This document shows, piece by piece, positions 9,801 to 16,232 of a stretch of 64,000 nucleotides of DNA. Made by a program: the position numbers and the translations under genes. Origin of the DNA: Verrucomicrobiia bacterium. Its GTDB lineage: Bacteria; Verrucomicrobiota; Verrucomicrobiia; JABWAM01. The notes under the pieces were generated by a model. It saw only the letters and a program-made list of their open reading frames with translations. It ran no database searches and was not told the origin of the DNA. The stretch is from contig JAQUAF010000014.1 in the NCBI GenBank assembly GCA_028687435.1, forward strand, positions 1-64,000, read 5' to 3'. Each line of letters opens with the position of its first letter. The stretch's first letter is position 1.

Positions 9801-12800
9801 AGAACCGGTCATACGACAAGCTGGCGCGGCTTTGGGTGGGCGGCATCGAGATCGACTGGCATTTGCTTTATGCCAAGGAACGCCCCAGGAGGATTTCGCT
9901 GCCCGTGTATCCTTTTGCGCGGGAGAGTTATTGGATTACGGACGCGGCAAAGGCGGTTTCGCAACGGGAGACGAGGCGGCATGGGGATGTGGCGGGGATG
10001 TTGAGGAATATCATTGCGGAGGTTTTGAGGTGCGAGCCGGGGAAGATTGATTTGGATGACGATTTGTTTTGTCACGGGTTTGGGTCGCTTTATGTGTTGC
10101 GGGTGGTGGAGCGGTTTGCGGCGGCGACGGGGGGGCGGATTCCGCCGAGGGTGGTTTTTGAGTGTCGGACGGTGCGAGATTTGGCGAGGCGGGTGGAAGA
10201 GATGGGCGAGGGGAAAGGTTTTAGGTTTCAGGGGATAGGGGTGAAGGGGCAGGAGGGGGGAGAGGTTGGTGGGGTTCACGGTTCAGCGGTTAAGGAGAAG
10301 GGGTCAACGGTCCAGGGTTCAGGGGGTGGGGAGCAAGGAGGAGACCGTTTGGGACAAGGTTCAAAGACGGCGCCGTTGTCGGAGGGGCAGAGGGCTTTGT
10401 GGTCGATTCAGGTGTTGAATCCGAAGAGTTGGGCGTATCATTTGCCGATTGCGTTGTGGTGGGAGGAGCCGATGGATGGGGCGGCGTTGAGGGCGGCTTT
10501 GGAGCAGATTCAGCGGGAGCAGCCAGTTTTGCGGACGGTTTTCTCCGATGAATCGGGCGAGCCTTCGCAAAGGTTCCTTGAGTCGCGGGAGTTGTTGATT
10601 CGCGGGGAAAACTGCCGGGGGATGAGCGAAGGGGAAATGGTTCGTCGTCTGGGGGAATGGGCGCGGGAACCGTTTGATTTGGAGAAGGGACCGTTGTGGC
10701 GGGCGCGGACGGTTGAGGTGGATGACCGGCGGAACATTTTGTTTTTGGAATTTCATCATCTGGTTTTTGACGGCTGGTCGCTGGGGTTGTTGCTGGAGGA
10801 TTTGGAGCGGTATTATCGCGCGGCGCTTTTGAAAAGTTCCGCGCAGCGGCGGGACGTTGCCGCCACTTTGGGGGATGCGGGGGATTCCGCGTCAAGGACG
10901 GTGAGATGCGGTTTCGGGGATTTTGTGGCGAGCGAGCGCGCCTACATGGCCGGCGAAACGTTTCAACGGGATCGCGATTATTGGCTGGGGGAATATCCGG
11001 CGGGGTTTGAGCGGTTGAATTTGCCGCGCGAGGGAAATCAAGTTTCGGGCCGACCTCCCCAACCCCTCCTTGTCAAGGAGGGGCTTGAATCGAGCATGGC
11101 GGGCGAGATTTTTCAGGCTGCGATTCCGCAGGCGGTGGTGCGGGCGGTTGAAAAACTGGCGGCGGAGGAGCGGGTGACGGCGCAGAGCGTTTTTCTGACG
11201 GCGTTTGAGGTTTTGCTGGCGGGCGAGGCGAAGCAGCGGGATGTGGCGGTGGGGATGGCGGTGGATGCGCGTCCGTCGTCGGAGTTTGAGGATTTGATGG
11301 GATACTTTGTGAATCTCCTGCCGATCCGCGCGGAGGTTTCCCCGGAAAATTCCTTCCGTGATTTGTTGAAGCAGGTTTTTGGCCGGTTGATGGACGCGTT
11401 CGAGCACCGGCGGTTTCCGTTCCGCCAGTTGTGCCGTGCTCTTGCGGAGAGGGACGGCGCGGGTGCGCGTCACGAGTTGGATGCGGCGTTTTATTTCCAC
11501 ACCTGGAACACGCCCGAGCGCCGCAAGTTTGCCGATCGTTTTGTGAAGGGGGTTTATCAGACCGGGGAATTCAATCTGGTTTTCGAAGTGGCGGAAGGGA
11601 TGGCGGACTGGCATTTGAACGTCAAGTATCGTCCGGCGGCGTTGGGAAAGACGACGGTTGAGAATCTTGCCGGGCGATATTTGCGGTTGCTGGAGGAGAC
11701 GGTTGCCGGGCCGGACAAGGAACTGGAGATTGGCGAGCCGGAGGAATTGGGCGGCGTTCCTGTCCGGGATTATCCCCGGGTGGCGGTTCATGAGTTGATC
11801 GAAGCGCAGGTTGCGAAAACGCCGGAGGCGGTGGCGGCGGTTTTTCAGGGTCAATCCCTGACGTACCGGGAATTGGACGCGCGCGCGAATCAGTTGGCGC
11901 ATTATTTGAGCCGACAGGGGGTGGGGTCCGGCTCGTTGGTGGGCGTGATGATCGGACGTTCGCTGGAGATGCTGGAGGGGTTGCTGGCGGTGTGGAAGAC
12001 GGGGGCCGGTTATGTGCCGCTGGACCCGGCGTATCCGGCGGAGCGGTTGGATTACATTCTCACCAATGCGGAGGTGAAGGTTTTGCTGACGCAGTCCGCG
12101 TGCGTTTTTTCAAAGGAGGGGATCAGGCGGGTGGAGTTGGATGTTGAGCGCGCGGAGATTCAGCGCATGCCGGCGGACAAGGTTCCGGCGCGGGTTCAGC
12201 CCGATCATCTGGCGTATGTGATTTACACCTCCGGGTCCACCGGCCAGCCCAAGGGTGTGCAGATTGCCCATCGGAGCCTGTCGCATTTTCTGTGGTGCAT
12301 GGCGCGGGCGCCCGGGTGCGCGGCCGGGGACAAGGCGCTGGCCCTGACCACGATTTGTTTTGATATTGCGGCGTTGGAGCTTTACCTGCCGCTTACGGTG
12401 GGCGCGTGCGTGGAAATCTTGTCCGAGGATGTCACGAAGAACGGGTTGAAGCTCAAGGAGCGCGTGGAGAATTCCGGGGCGACGATCATCCAGGCGACGC
12501 CCGCGACATGGAAGATGCTTTTGGCGGCGGAGCTTGGGAAGATTCCGCGGGTGAAGGCGCTTTGCGGCGGCGAGGCGTGGAACGGCCGTTTGGCGGAGCA
12601 GTTGCTGGAGCGGGTGGGCGAGTTGTGGAACATGTACGGTCCCACGGAGACAACGGTCTGGTCGTCGATCCAGAAGGTGGAACCCGGACAGCCGGTGCGG
12701 TTGGGCGAACCGATTGGCAACACGCAATTTTATGTTTTTGACGAGGAGATGAGGCCGGCGCCGCGCGGCGGGATCGGCGAGTTGTTCATTGGCGGGGAGG

Positions 12801-12919
12801 GGTTGGCCAGGGGATATCTCAATCAGCCCGAGTTGACCCGGGAGCGGTTCATCCGGCATCCGACGAAGCCGGGGGAATTGATTTATCGAACAGGAGATCT
12901 GGTGCGTTATACCGGCTGA
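3851..12919 (+). CDS. Trans-AT PKS/NRPS megasynthase, N-terminal half (ends inside the A domain)
   Basis: This 3,022-aa cytoplasmic assembly-line protein has, in order: ACP (about 8-78), KS1 (135-562; Cys306, His441, His481), two ACPs (Ser837, Ser967), MDR-type enoyl reductase (1064-1390), KS2 (1451-1870; Cys1613, His1748), ACP (Ser2079), condensation domain (2174-2645; HHxxxDG at 2302-2308) and an adenylation domain from 2646. No acyltransferase follows either KS. The usual trans-AT flanking segment ending in LPGYPFE..YW or LPVYPFA..YW is there instead. The protein stops after A-domain motif A7 (YRTGDLVRY, 3012-3020) with TG and a TGA codon, and the missing A8-A10 part begins at 24661. Linkers contain translated dispersed repeats. 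Codon use is strongly G-rich. The start at 3851 directly precedes a complete ACP, and no loading enzyme is encoded upstream. Confidence 0.95.
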   Translation: MSEGGYLPVLRGKLGELLFVPLSADQDEDGFVQLGVDSVVATELIDFIRRELVPEMSVSAMFDYPCLAALAGHLEKLKPCEKVGVRPSTSSGQAPSTGSGQVPSASSEPASAASSGQVPSTGSGQVFSTGSKTAAFELIAVVGMAGRFPGAENVGELWERLASGFCAVSRAPSNRGRYWDTAGIAERAGPAKPVGGFLGDVEGFDPVFFGIAPREAAMMDPQQRLFLEAAWQAVEDAGYAAEALNLKRCGVYAGVMSTDYQDLLTHANASTPDVYELMGSASSILAARTAYHLNLRGPAIAVDTACSSSLVAIHLACRALQKGELDWALAGGVTLYLTQKRYNLMEQAGMLSKSGVCRPFDEAADGMVPGEAVGVVLLKRLTDAVADGDAIYGVIRSSGMNQAGRTSGITTPSMLSQLDLLREVYREAEIDPATLRYVEAHGTGTSLGDPIEIEALTKAFGATGRAGQFCRLGSLKANLGHTSGAAGVAGLIKVLLCLKHRAIPPQIHFQTPNRHMDYDKSPFRVNTQLEPWENEDGQPRRAGVSSLGFSGVNAHLVVEEAPVAEARGNEADGSGKYWITLSARTGAALAVRARELLGWMEREKNFSMLDLSFTLNAGRTPFEERLAFAAADAGEAADGLRKFLEGKSGGNLLRGRAAEGAGEAGGDGEKDFEKIGPAWVAGGKVDWSGFYREHRARRIHLPGYPFEHEPYWYDLLRKGGRRQETPAPQAGRIKLRALDEVAKGEAVEGNADDGRVTLLPPVVPPSSGDYGGAGLEADPPSIEEGNKWRAGLQHRLQGAPEIGGMVEHVKALVAELLCLDEGRVSETKKFVDLGLDSILAVELAKRIATRFSISLPAARLYDYPTVRQLAEFVGRRMAEGTGAAKDSASVFFPTHLEEQRLLRRSPPPSSDSGEIEGRTSRNDIERGGGGDLENLLCRVRGLAAGALYLDEEKLDLDKKFADLGFDSILAVELAKKISAEFKINFSAALLYEHPTTRLLAEHLGKILAGQVAVKDSASVFFPTHLLKETQIEAQRLLRHSPPPSSDSGEIEGRIPRNDIEGGGLQRVLMTRPGEVADLRLDGGGCGSPAAHEVQISVAAASVMMADMLCLRGLYPTMPPYPFTPGFEVAGVVTQAGERAAGFRVGDRVYGLTGANLGGHAAAVNVDARLIDHLPGRVGFDEAAGLPVAFLTAYHSLFEVGKLAAGESLLIHSAASSTGLMAIQLARRAGVEVLATAGADERVEYLRSLGVEKVWNYHDAGVMEKIRASLPGGKVNAILNLLTGPVRDASMSLLAPGGRFLDIAVGGLKASAPADLSCLVDNQGYFGIDCRRLSQRQPEKAGECLRRLSAWLEKGEIRPLPVSRKFALAEAREAYRFLEERKGIGRIVLVMAGERNGTERMDEGRRREETGILVAVQEPRPPFEPIASSTGSGQFPSTGSGQVFSTGSKPAAFEPIAIIGMAGRFPGAGDVETFWGNLAEGKSFISTPPEERRGEGGFFGDEAAGLRGGFLEGIARFDADFFNMARAEAEQIDPQQRLFLQEAWKALEDAGYAPRELAGRRCGVFVGICTADYYSRIEAPDAHSLTGNLASGLAGRVAYVLDWTGPCLAVDTACSSSFSALHLACESLRRGECELALMGGVHVAATPKVFMATGRMGLLSPGGCCRTFAADADGWVIGEGVGAVILKRLSDAVRDGDSIYAVIRGCGINQDGAKNGFTAPKASSQTALQRRVYEEAGIRPDTIDYVEAHGMSTVLGDEMEMLALRESFSGWTRRKGFCAVGSIKPNIGHPIAAAGVACLIKVALALKHRRLPPLAKIGKVNEALGLEDSPFYLNTALGEWKRTEDHPRRAAINGLGATGTNCHLILEEAPVAEERADVDAPVVLVFSARDGERLRELAAEWVAFLERLPSLADAAFTLQVGRQPMVERLALVVSSVEEAKKGVAAYLSGADFPGMHHRRCEKPDGAVELLVSGVEGKRFLESAMENRSYDKLARLWVGGIEIDWHLLYAKERPRRISLPVYPFARESYWITDAAKAVSQRETRRHGDVAGMLRNIIAEVLRCEPGKIDLDDDLFCHGFGSLYVLRVVERFAAATGGRIPPRVVFECRTVRDLARRVEEMGEGKGFRFQGIGVKGQEGGEVGGVHGSAVKEKGSTVQGSGGGEQGGDRLGQGSKTAPLSEGQRALWSIQVLNPKSWAYHLPIALWWEEPMDGAALRAALEQIQREQPVLRTVFSDESGEPSQRFLESRELLIRGENCRGMSEGEMVRRLGEWAREPFDLEKGPLWRARTVEVDDRRNILFLEFHHLVFDGWSLGLLLEDLERYYRAALLKSSAQRRDVAATLGDAGDSASRTVRCGFGDFVASERAYMAGETFQRDRDYWLGEYPAGFERLNLPREGNQVSGRPPQPLLVKEGLESSMAGEIFQAAIPQAVVRAVEKLAAEERVTAQSVFLTAFEVLLAGEAKQRDVAVGMAVDARPSSEFEDLMGYFVNLLPIRAEVSPENSFRDLLKQVFGRLMDAFEHRRFPFRQLCRALAERDGAGARHELDAAFYFHTWNTPERRKFADRFVKGVYQTGEFNLVFEVAEGMADWHLNVKYRPAALGKTTVENLAGRYLRLLEETVAGPDKELEIGEPEELGGVPVRDYPRVAVHELIEAQVAKTPEAVAAVFQGQSLTYRELDARANQLAHYLSRQGVGSGSLVGVMIGRSLEMLEGLLAVWKTGAGYVPLDPAYPAERLDYILTNAEVKVLLTQSACVFSKEGIRRVELDVERAEIQRMPADKVPARVQPDHLAYVIYTSGSTGQPKGVQIAHRSLSHFLWCMARAPGCAAGDKALALTTICFDIAALELYLPLTVGACVEILSEDVTKNGLKLKERVENSGATIIQATPATWKMLLAAELGKIPRVKALCGGEAWNGRLAEQLLERVGELWNMYGPTETTVWSSIQKVEPGQPVRLGEPIGNTQFYVFDEEMRPAPRGGIGELFIGGEGLARGYLNQPELTRERFIRHPTKPGELIYRTGDLVRYTG
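3872..4085 (+). other. Domain: N-terminal ACP (entry carrier)
   Basis: This is a complete acyl carrier protein fold, with the phosphopantetheine serine in LGVDSVVATEL. It precedes the first KS and no starter-loading domain (GNAT, CoA ligase, AT) is encoded before it. It therefore either receives a starter unit in trans or accepts a chain from an upstream protein encoded elsewhere. Confidence 0.85.
4103..4251 (+). repeat. R3 repeat tract in the ACP-KS1 linker
   Basis: Seven or so tandem units of about 21-24 bp of the type CCTTCGACAGGCTCAGGACA are translated in frame as STGSGQVPSTGSGQ-like peptide. In the other frames the same unit reads PFDRLRTG or LSKGP, a repeat widespread in environmental bacterial genomes. 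The multiple-of-three unit length keeps the PKS frame open. A second tract lies at 8128-8199. Confidence 0.9.
6140..6240 (+). repeat. R5-type repeat in KS1-ACP linker (reverse orientation)
   Basis: The stretch around 6210-6233 (ATGGAGGGCGGGGCTCCAGC) is the reverse complement of the R5 unit GGTGCAGGAGCCCCGCCCTCCAT. It is preceded by a further repeat-like stretch with TCCTTCGTCTGGAGACTACG. Both are translated in frame between the KS flanking segment and the first ACP, with no stop introduced. Confidence 0.65.
6546..6625 (+). repeat. R4 repeat in the ACP1a-ACP1b linker
   Basis: About 80 bp, beginning AGATTGCTTCGTCGTTCGCC and ending TCTCGCAATGACATTGAG, translated as LRRSPPPSSDSGE...SRNDIE. It matches the copy at 6951-7031 and, in part, those near 25046, 29826, 37605 and 42701. 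Only the right-hand CTCGCAATGAC end is present here. Confidence 0.85.
6951..7031 (+). repeat. R4 repeat in the ACP1b-ER linker
   Basis: Nearly identical to 6546-6625 over the whole unit, and also shares the preceding 35 bp (AAGGATTCGGCTTCGGT...). The shared linker is more alike than the two ACPs in front of it. That points to gene conversion or repeated insertion of a longer repeat unit rather than simple old duplication. Confidence 0.85.
8088..8199 (+). repeat. R5 followed by R3 repeats in the ER-KS2 linker
   Basis: An R5 unit (GGTGCAGGAGCCCCGCCCTC) is followed directly by three R3 units (CCTTCGACAGG...CAGGACA type), translated as AVQEPRPPF and then STGSGQFPSTGSGQVF. Both are in frame and stop-free, joining the enoyl reductase to KS2. 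Confidence 0.85.
8202..10205 (+). other. Module 2: KS-ACP with variant HGMST motif
   Basis: KS2 keeps Cys1613 (DTACSSS) and the NIGH histidine. The second motif reads EAHGMSTVLGD in place of EAHGTGTxLGD: the histidine is retained but the GTG is changed. The trans-AT flanking segment ends in LPVYPFARESYW. A carrier protein follows (Ser2079 in HGFGSLYVLRVV) and hands over to the NRPS condensation domain. No reductive domain is present. Confidence 0.85.
10215..10360 (+). repeat. R6 repeats in the ACP-C linker
   Basis: Stretches such as GGTTTTAGGTTTCAGGGGAT and GGTTCACGGTTCAGCGGTTA are related to the longer R6 tract at 26820-26930. They are translated in frame as a low-complexity G/S/V/Q linker before the condensation domain. 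Confidence 0.75.
11052..11090 (+). repeat. R7 hairpin repeat inside the condensation domain
   Basis: The unit has complementary arms CCCCTCCTTG and CAAGGAGGGG. It is translated in frame as PQPLLVKEGLE and sits between the two lobes of the condensation domain. Related units lie at 42298-42375. It is the one repeat copy within a domain rather than between domains, in a surface loop region of the C fold. Confidence 0.7.
12905..12910. other. 6-bp direct repeat at left junction of the inserted region
   Basis: CGTTAT occurs here, in the codons for the last RY of motif A7, and again at 24657-24662 just at the start codon of the second half. It could be a target-site duplication. Joining the two flanks through it does not restore the reading frame, so it may be chance or a deletion may have occurred. 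Confidence 0.35.
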
Positions 12920-13066
12920 TGTTTCGCACATCCGCATAAGCGCCGAGTTGGCGGACCACATCGGATTTTTTGGCTAACATCCGGCAGGATTCGAACCAAT
13001 CCATTTTTTGGCATCCGGCGGTCTTGCCTCGCCGGTTGGGCTCTGCTTGGATGAAGCCAATCCCCT

Positions 13067-16003
13067 GTGAGCACCCCTTACCATGCCAAGTATTTTGCAC
13101 ACGAGTTGACGAGACACTGGCCGTCCGAAAATCTCGAAAAACTCTCCCAATCGCTTTGCAATGTCAGCGTGGACCTCAATCCGCATCAGATTGAGGCGGC
13201 TTTGTTCGCGTTCCGTTCCCCATTGTCCCGTGGAGCCATCCTGGCCGATGAGGTGGGACTCGGCAAAACCATTGAGGCCGGGTTGATCATCAGTCAGCTT
13301 TGGGCGGAGGGCAAACGGCGCATCCTGTGCATCCTCCCCGCCGCCCTTCGCAAGCAATGGAATCGGGAATTGATCGAAAAATTCTTTTTGGAATCGTTGA
13401 TCCTCGAAACTCGGAACTACCAGCAAATGGCGAAAGAGGGAACAGCCCCCCCCTTTGAGCAGACAGATCGGATCATCCTTTGTTCCTACCATTTTGCCCG
13501 TAAACATCAGGACGAGGTTCAGCGTATCCCATGGGATTTGGTGGTGGTGGACGAAGCTCACCGCTTGCGTAACGTCTATAAAAAGGGCAACAAGATCGCC
13601 CGGGCCATCCGCGTGTCCATCGAAAACCGGCCCAAAGTGCTCCTGACCGCCACGCCATTGCAGAATTCCCTCATGGAACTCTATGGATTGGTCAGTTTTG
13701 TTGACCCCCAACTTTTTGGGAATGAAGATTCCTTCCGTGATCAGTTTGCCAAGCAAGCCAAGGAAATTGGACGGACGGAATTTCAGGAATTGAAGCGCCG
13801 CATCCAACCCGTTTGCCAGCGGACCCTGCGCCGTCAGGTGGCGGAATACATCCGGTACACCAACCGAATTTCCATCACCCAGGATTTTTCGCCCACACCG
13901 GAGGAATTGCGGCTTTATGAGGCCGTTTCCAATTATCTCCAGCAACCGGGTTCGTTTGCGCTGCCAGCCAGTCAACGATCCCTCATGACGCTGGTCCTGC
14001 GTAAAATTCTGGCGTCATCCTCATTCGCGATCTCCGGCACCCTCCAAGCACTGGTCAACCGGCTGATCGGCCTGCAAACGAAGATGCAGCAAGAGGCCGC
14101 ACCCGATATTCCTCCTGAGGTTGGCGAAGATTATGAATCCTTGGATGAAACCAAGGACGAATGGGAGGAAAACGAAAGCGGTGATGCCAACGGTAACGGG
14201 AAAGCAGAAACTGAAAGAACCGACAACACCGCCGCCGCCGCGGTAACGCAAACGGATTTGCAGGCCATTGGGACGGAAATCCAGCAATTGCAGGATTACC
14301 ACGCTCTTGCCGCTTCCATCACCCACAACGCAAAAGGAGATGCTCTCTTGGTGGCCCTGAAAAGCGGCTTTAAAAAACTGGCGGATATCGGGGCCGAATG
14401 TAAAGCCGTTATTTTCACGGAGTCCCGGCGGACACAGAAATACCTGAAAGAGCTTCTTTCCGCCAACGGGTACAGCGGGCAGATCGTCACCTTTGACGGT
14501 ACGAATTCCGACCTGGATTCCAAACGGCTTTATGAGGCATGGCTGGCCCGTCATGCGGACGCGGATTGCATTTCCGGTTCGCCCAGCGCCGATCTTCGTT
14601 CCGCCTTGGTCGAGGAATTCCAGCAACGCGCCTCCATCCTGCTTGCCACCGAATCCGGAGCAGAAGGGATCAACCTTCAATTTTGCAGTTTGGTGGTGAA
14701 CTACGACCTTCCTTGGAACCCCCAGCGCATTGAGCAACGCATTGGCCGGTGCCACCGTTACGGGCAAAAGCATGACGTGGTGGTGATCAATTTTATTAAC
14801 CGCAAGAATGCCGCCGACCAACGTGTCTATGAATTGCTGGCCGAGAAATTTCGCCTGTTTGACGGAGTGTTTGGCGCTTCGGATGAAGTCTTGGGCGCCA
14901 TCGAATCCGGTGTGGACTTCGAAAAGCGGGTGAACGAGATTTACCAATCCTGCCGGACTCCTGACGAGATCAATGCTGCTTTCGACGCTCTCCAAAAACA
15001 ATTGGAAGAGCAAATTCGCGCTGGCTTGGAAGATGCCCGGTCCAAGCTCCTCGAAAATTTTGATGAGGATGTCCATGCCAAATTGCGACTGAGCAAGGAC
15101 AAAACCCGCCAGCAGGTCAGCCGATTTGAAGATTTTCTGTGGCGCTTGACCGTTCACGAAATTCAGGACTGTATTACGCCAGACGCCGAGAACCTGCGGT
15201 TTCAGTTGAACCGGTTGCCCGCCCAGTTGAACCCGACGGGTATCCCGTTGGGCGGCTACAGCTTTGTCACCCGTGCAGATGAAACCGCCGGGCATCACTA
15301 CCGGATCGGACACCCCTTGGCGGTTCAAATCATTGAACGCGCCCGCAATCGGTCATTACCGTCCTGTGGGCTCGTTTTCCGGTATTCCGATCATCCCACC
15401 AAAATCAGTTTGGTGGAACAACGGGTGGGACAATCCGGCTGGCTGGCCTTGAGTCTTCTGTCTGTCACCGCACTGGAAGCGGAGGAACACCTCCTTTTTG
15501 CGGGGCAGACGGATGGGGGGGAACTTCTCCCGCCCGAGGTTTGCGCCAGATTTTTCGGCGTTGCCGCCACGGTGGAGGATCAGATCGCCGTCCCTGAACC
15601 GGTGAAAATCGCACTTCAACGATCCACCGAAAACCAGCAAAATGAACTTTTGGATGTCATTGCCGTCCGCAACAAAACTCATTTTGAATCCGAAATGGAA
15701 AAACTGGAGAATTGGGCCAATGACTTGAAAGACGGCTTGGAACGGGAACTCAAGGAATTGGACCGCGAAATCAAGGAAACCAAACGTCAGGCTCGCATCG
15801 CCACGGAATTGGATGCTAAAGTGGAACTCCACAAAAAAGCCAGGGATATGGAACGGCGGCGAAATGACAAACGGCGGGGGCTGTTTGAAGCCCAGGATCA
15901 GGTTGATTCTCAAAAGGAAGACTTGATAGGCCGGATTGAATCCCGCCTGAAGCGGGCCGTCCAGTCCAAGGAACTTTTTGTGATTCGCTGGAAAACAATG
16001 TGA
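13067..16003 (+). CDS. SNF2/HepA-family DNA helicase-translocase
   Basis: This 978-aa protein starts with GTG. It has Walker A in ILADEVGLGKTIEAGL (about 62-77), DEAH in VVVDEAHRLRN (near 163), a motif III-type LLTATPLQNS and motif VI IEQRIGRCHRYGQ (about 555-567), the order typical of SNF2 ATPases such as RapA/HepA. The C-terminal 130 residues are charged and helical, probably coiled coil. Such proteins translocate on double-stranded DNA. Members act in several phage-defence loci (for example DrmD of DISARM) as well as in transcription recycling. It is the first gene of the island, 37 bp before the next start. Given its neighbours (Mod, Res, nuclease), a defence role is inferred. Confidence 0.9.
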   Translation: MSTPYHAKYFAHELTRHWPSENLEKLSQSLCNVSVDLNPHQIEAALFAFRSPLSRGAILADEVGLGKTIEAGLIISQLWAEGKRRILCILPAALRKQWNRELIEKFFLESLILETRNYQQMAKEGTAPPFEQTDRIILCSYHFARKHQDEVQRIPWDLVVVDEAHRLRNVYKKGNKIARAIRVSIENRPKVLLTATPLQNSLMELYGLVSFVDPQLFGNEDSFRDQFAKQAKEIGRTEFQELKRRIQPVCQRTLRRQVAEYIRYTNRISITQDFSPTPEELRLYEAVSNYLQQPGSFALPASQRSLMTLVLRKILASSSFAISGTLQALVNRLIGLQTKMQQEAAPDIPPEVGEDYESLDETKDEWEENESGDANGNGKAETERTDNTAAAAVTQTDLQAIGTEIQQLQDYHALAASITHNAKGDALLVALKSGFKKLADIGAECKAVIFTESRRTQKYLKELLSANGYSGQIVTFDGTNSDLDSKRLYEAWLARHADADCISGSPSADLRSALVEEFQQRASILLATESGAEGINLQFCSLVVNYDLPWNPQRIEQRIGRCHRYGQKHDVVVINFINRKNAADQRVYELLAEKFRLFDGVFGASDEVLGAIESGVDFEKRVNEIYQSCRTPDEINAAFDALQKQLEEQIRAGLEDARSKLLENFDEDVHAKLRLSKDKTRQQVSRFEDFLWRLTVHEIQDCITPDAENLRFQLNRLPAQLNPTGIPLGGYSFVTRADETAGHHYRIGHPLAVQIIERARNRSLPSCGLVFRYSDHPTKISLVEQRVGQSGWLALSLLSVTALEAEEHLLFAGQTDGGELLPPEVCARFFGVAATVEDQIAVPEPVKIALQRSTENQQNELLDVIAVRNKTHFESEMEKLENWANDLKDGLERELKELDREIKETKRQARIATELDAKVELHKKARDMERRRNDKRRGLFEAQDQVDSQKEDLIGRIESRLKRAVQSKELFVIRWKTM

Positions 16004-16040
16004 TTCCCAACACCCCGCCCCCCACATAAAGGAGTGATCT

Positions 16041-16232
16041 ATGGCAACGGATTCAATAAAAACGCCCTCCGAACAACTGGCTGCAAAGATAATCGAACGT
16101 TTGGTTTCCGAGAAACTGTTGACGGCAAACGACAGCAAGAAACTTCAGCCGAAACTCGCATCTGGTCAATTGCGAGCAGAGGACTGGCGGCTTCCGATTG
16201 AACTGGCGGAGAAGAAGGAGGCCAAGCCATGA
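16041..16232 (+). CDS. 63-aa protein between SNF2 helicase and ATPase
   Basis: A strong ribosome binding site (AAAGGAG, about 6 bp before the ATG) supports translation, and the stop overlaps the next start as ATGA. The protein is helical and charged (SEQLAAKIIERLVSEKLLTA) with a basic tail. No family is recognised. Its fixed place directly in front of the SMC-like ATPase suggests it is a small partner or regulatory subunit of that protein. Confidence 0.75.
   Translation: MATDSIKTPSEQLAAKIIERLVSEKLLTANDSKKLQPKLASGQLRAEDWRLPIELAEKKEAKP

Larger units (their letters stand above)
10370..12919 (+). other. Module 3, first part: condensation domain and N-terminal A subdomain (glycine code)
   Basis: The C domain has the catalytic HHLVFDG. 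The A domain has A3 (YTSGSTGQPKG, from residue 2792), A5 (YGPTE, 2929-2933) and A7 (YRTGDL). Reading the ten specificity positions by alignment from memory gives D-I-L-Q-L-G-M-V-W plus the A10 lysine. That is close to the published glycine code DILQLGLIWK, so glycine is predicted. The domain stops three residues after A7 at the edge of the inserted region, so it lacks A8-A10. Confidence 0.8.
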
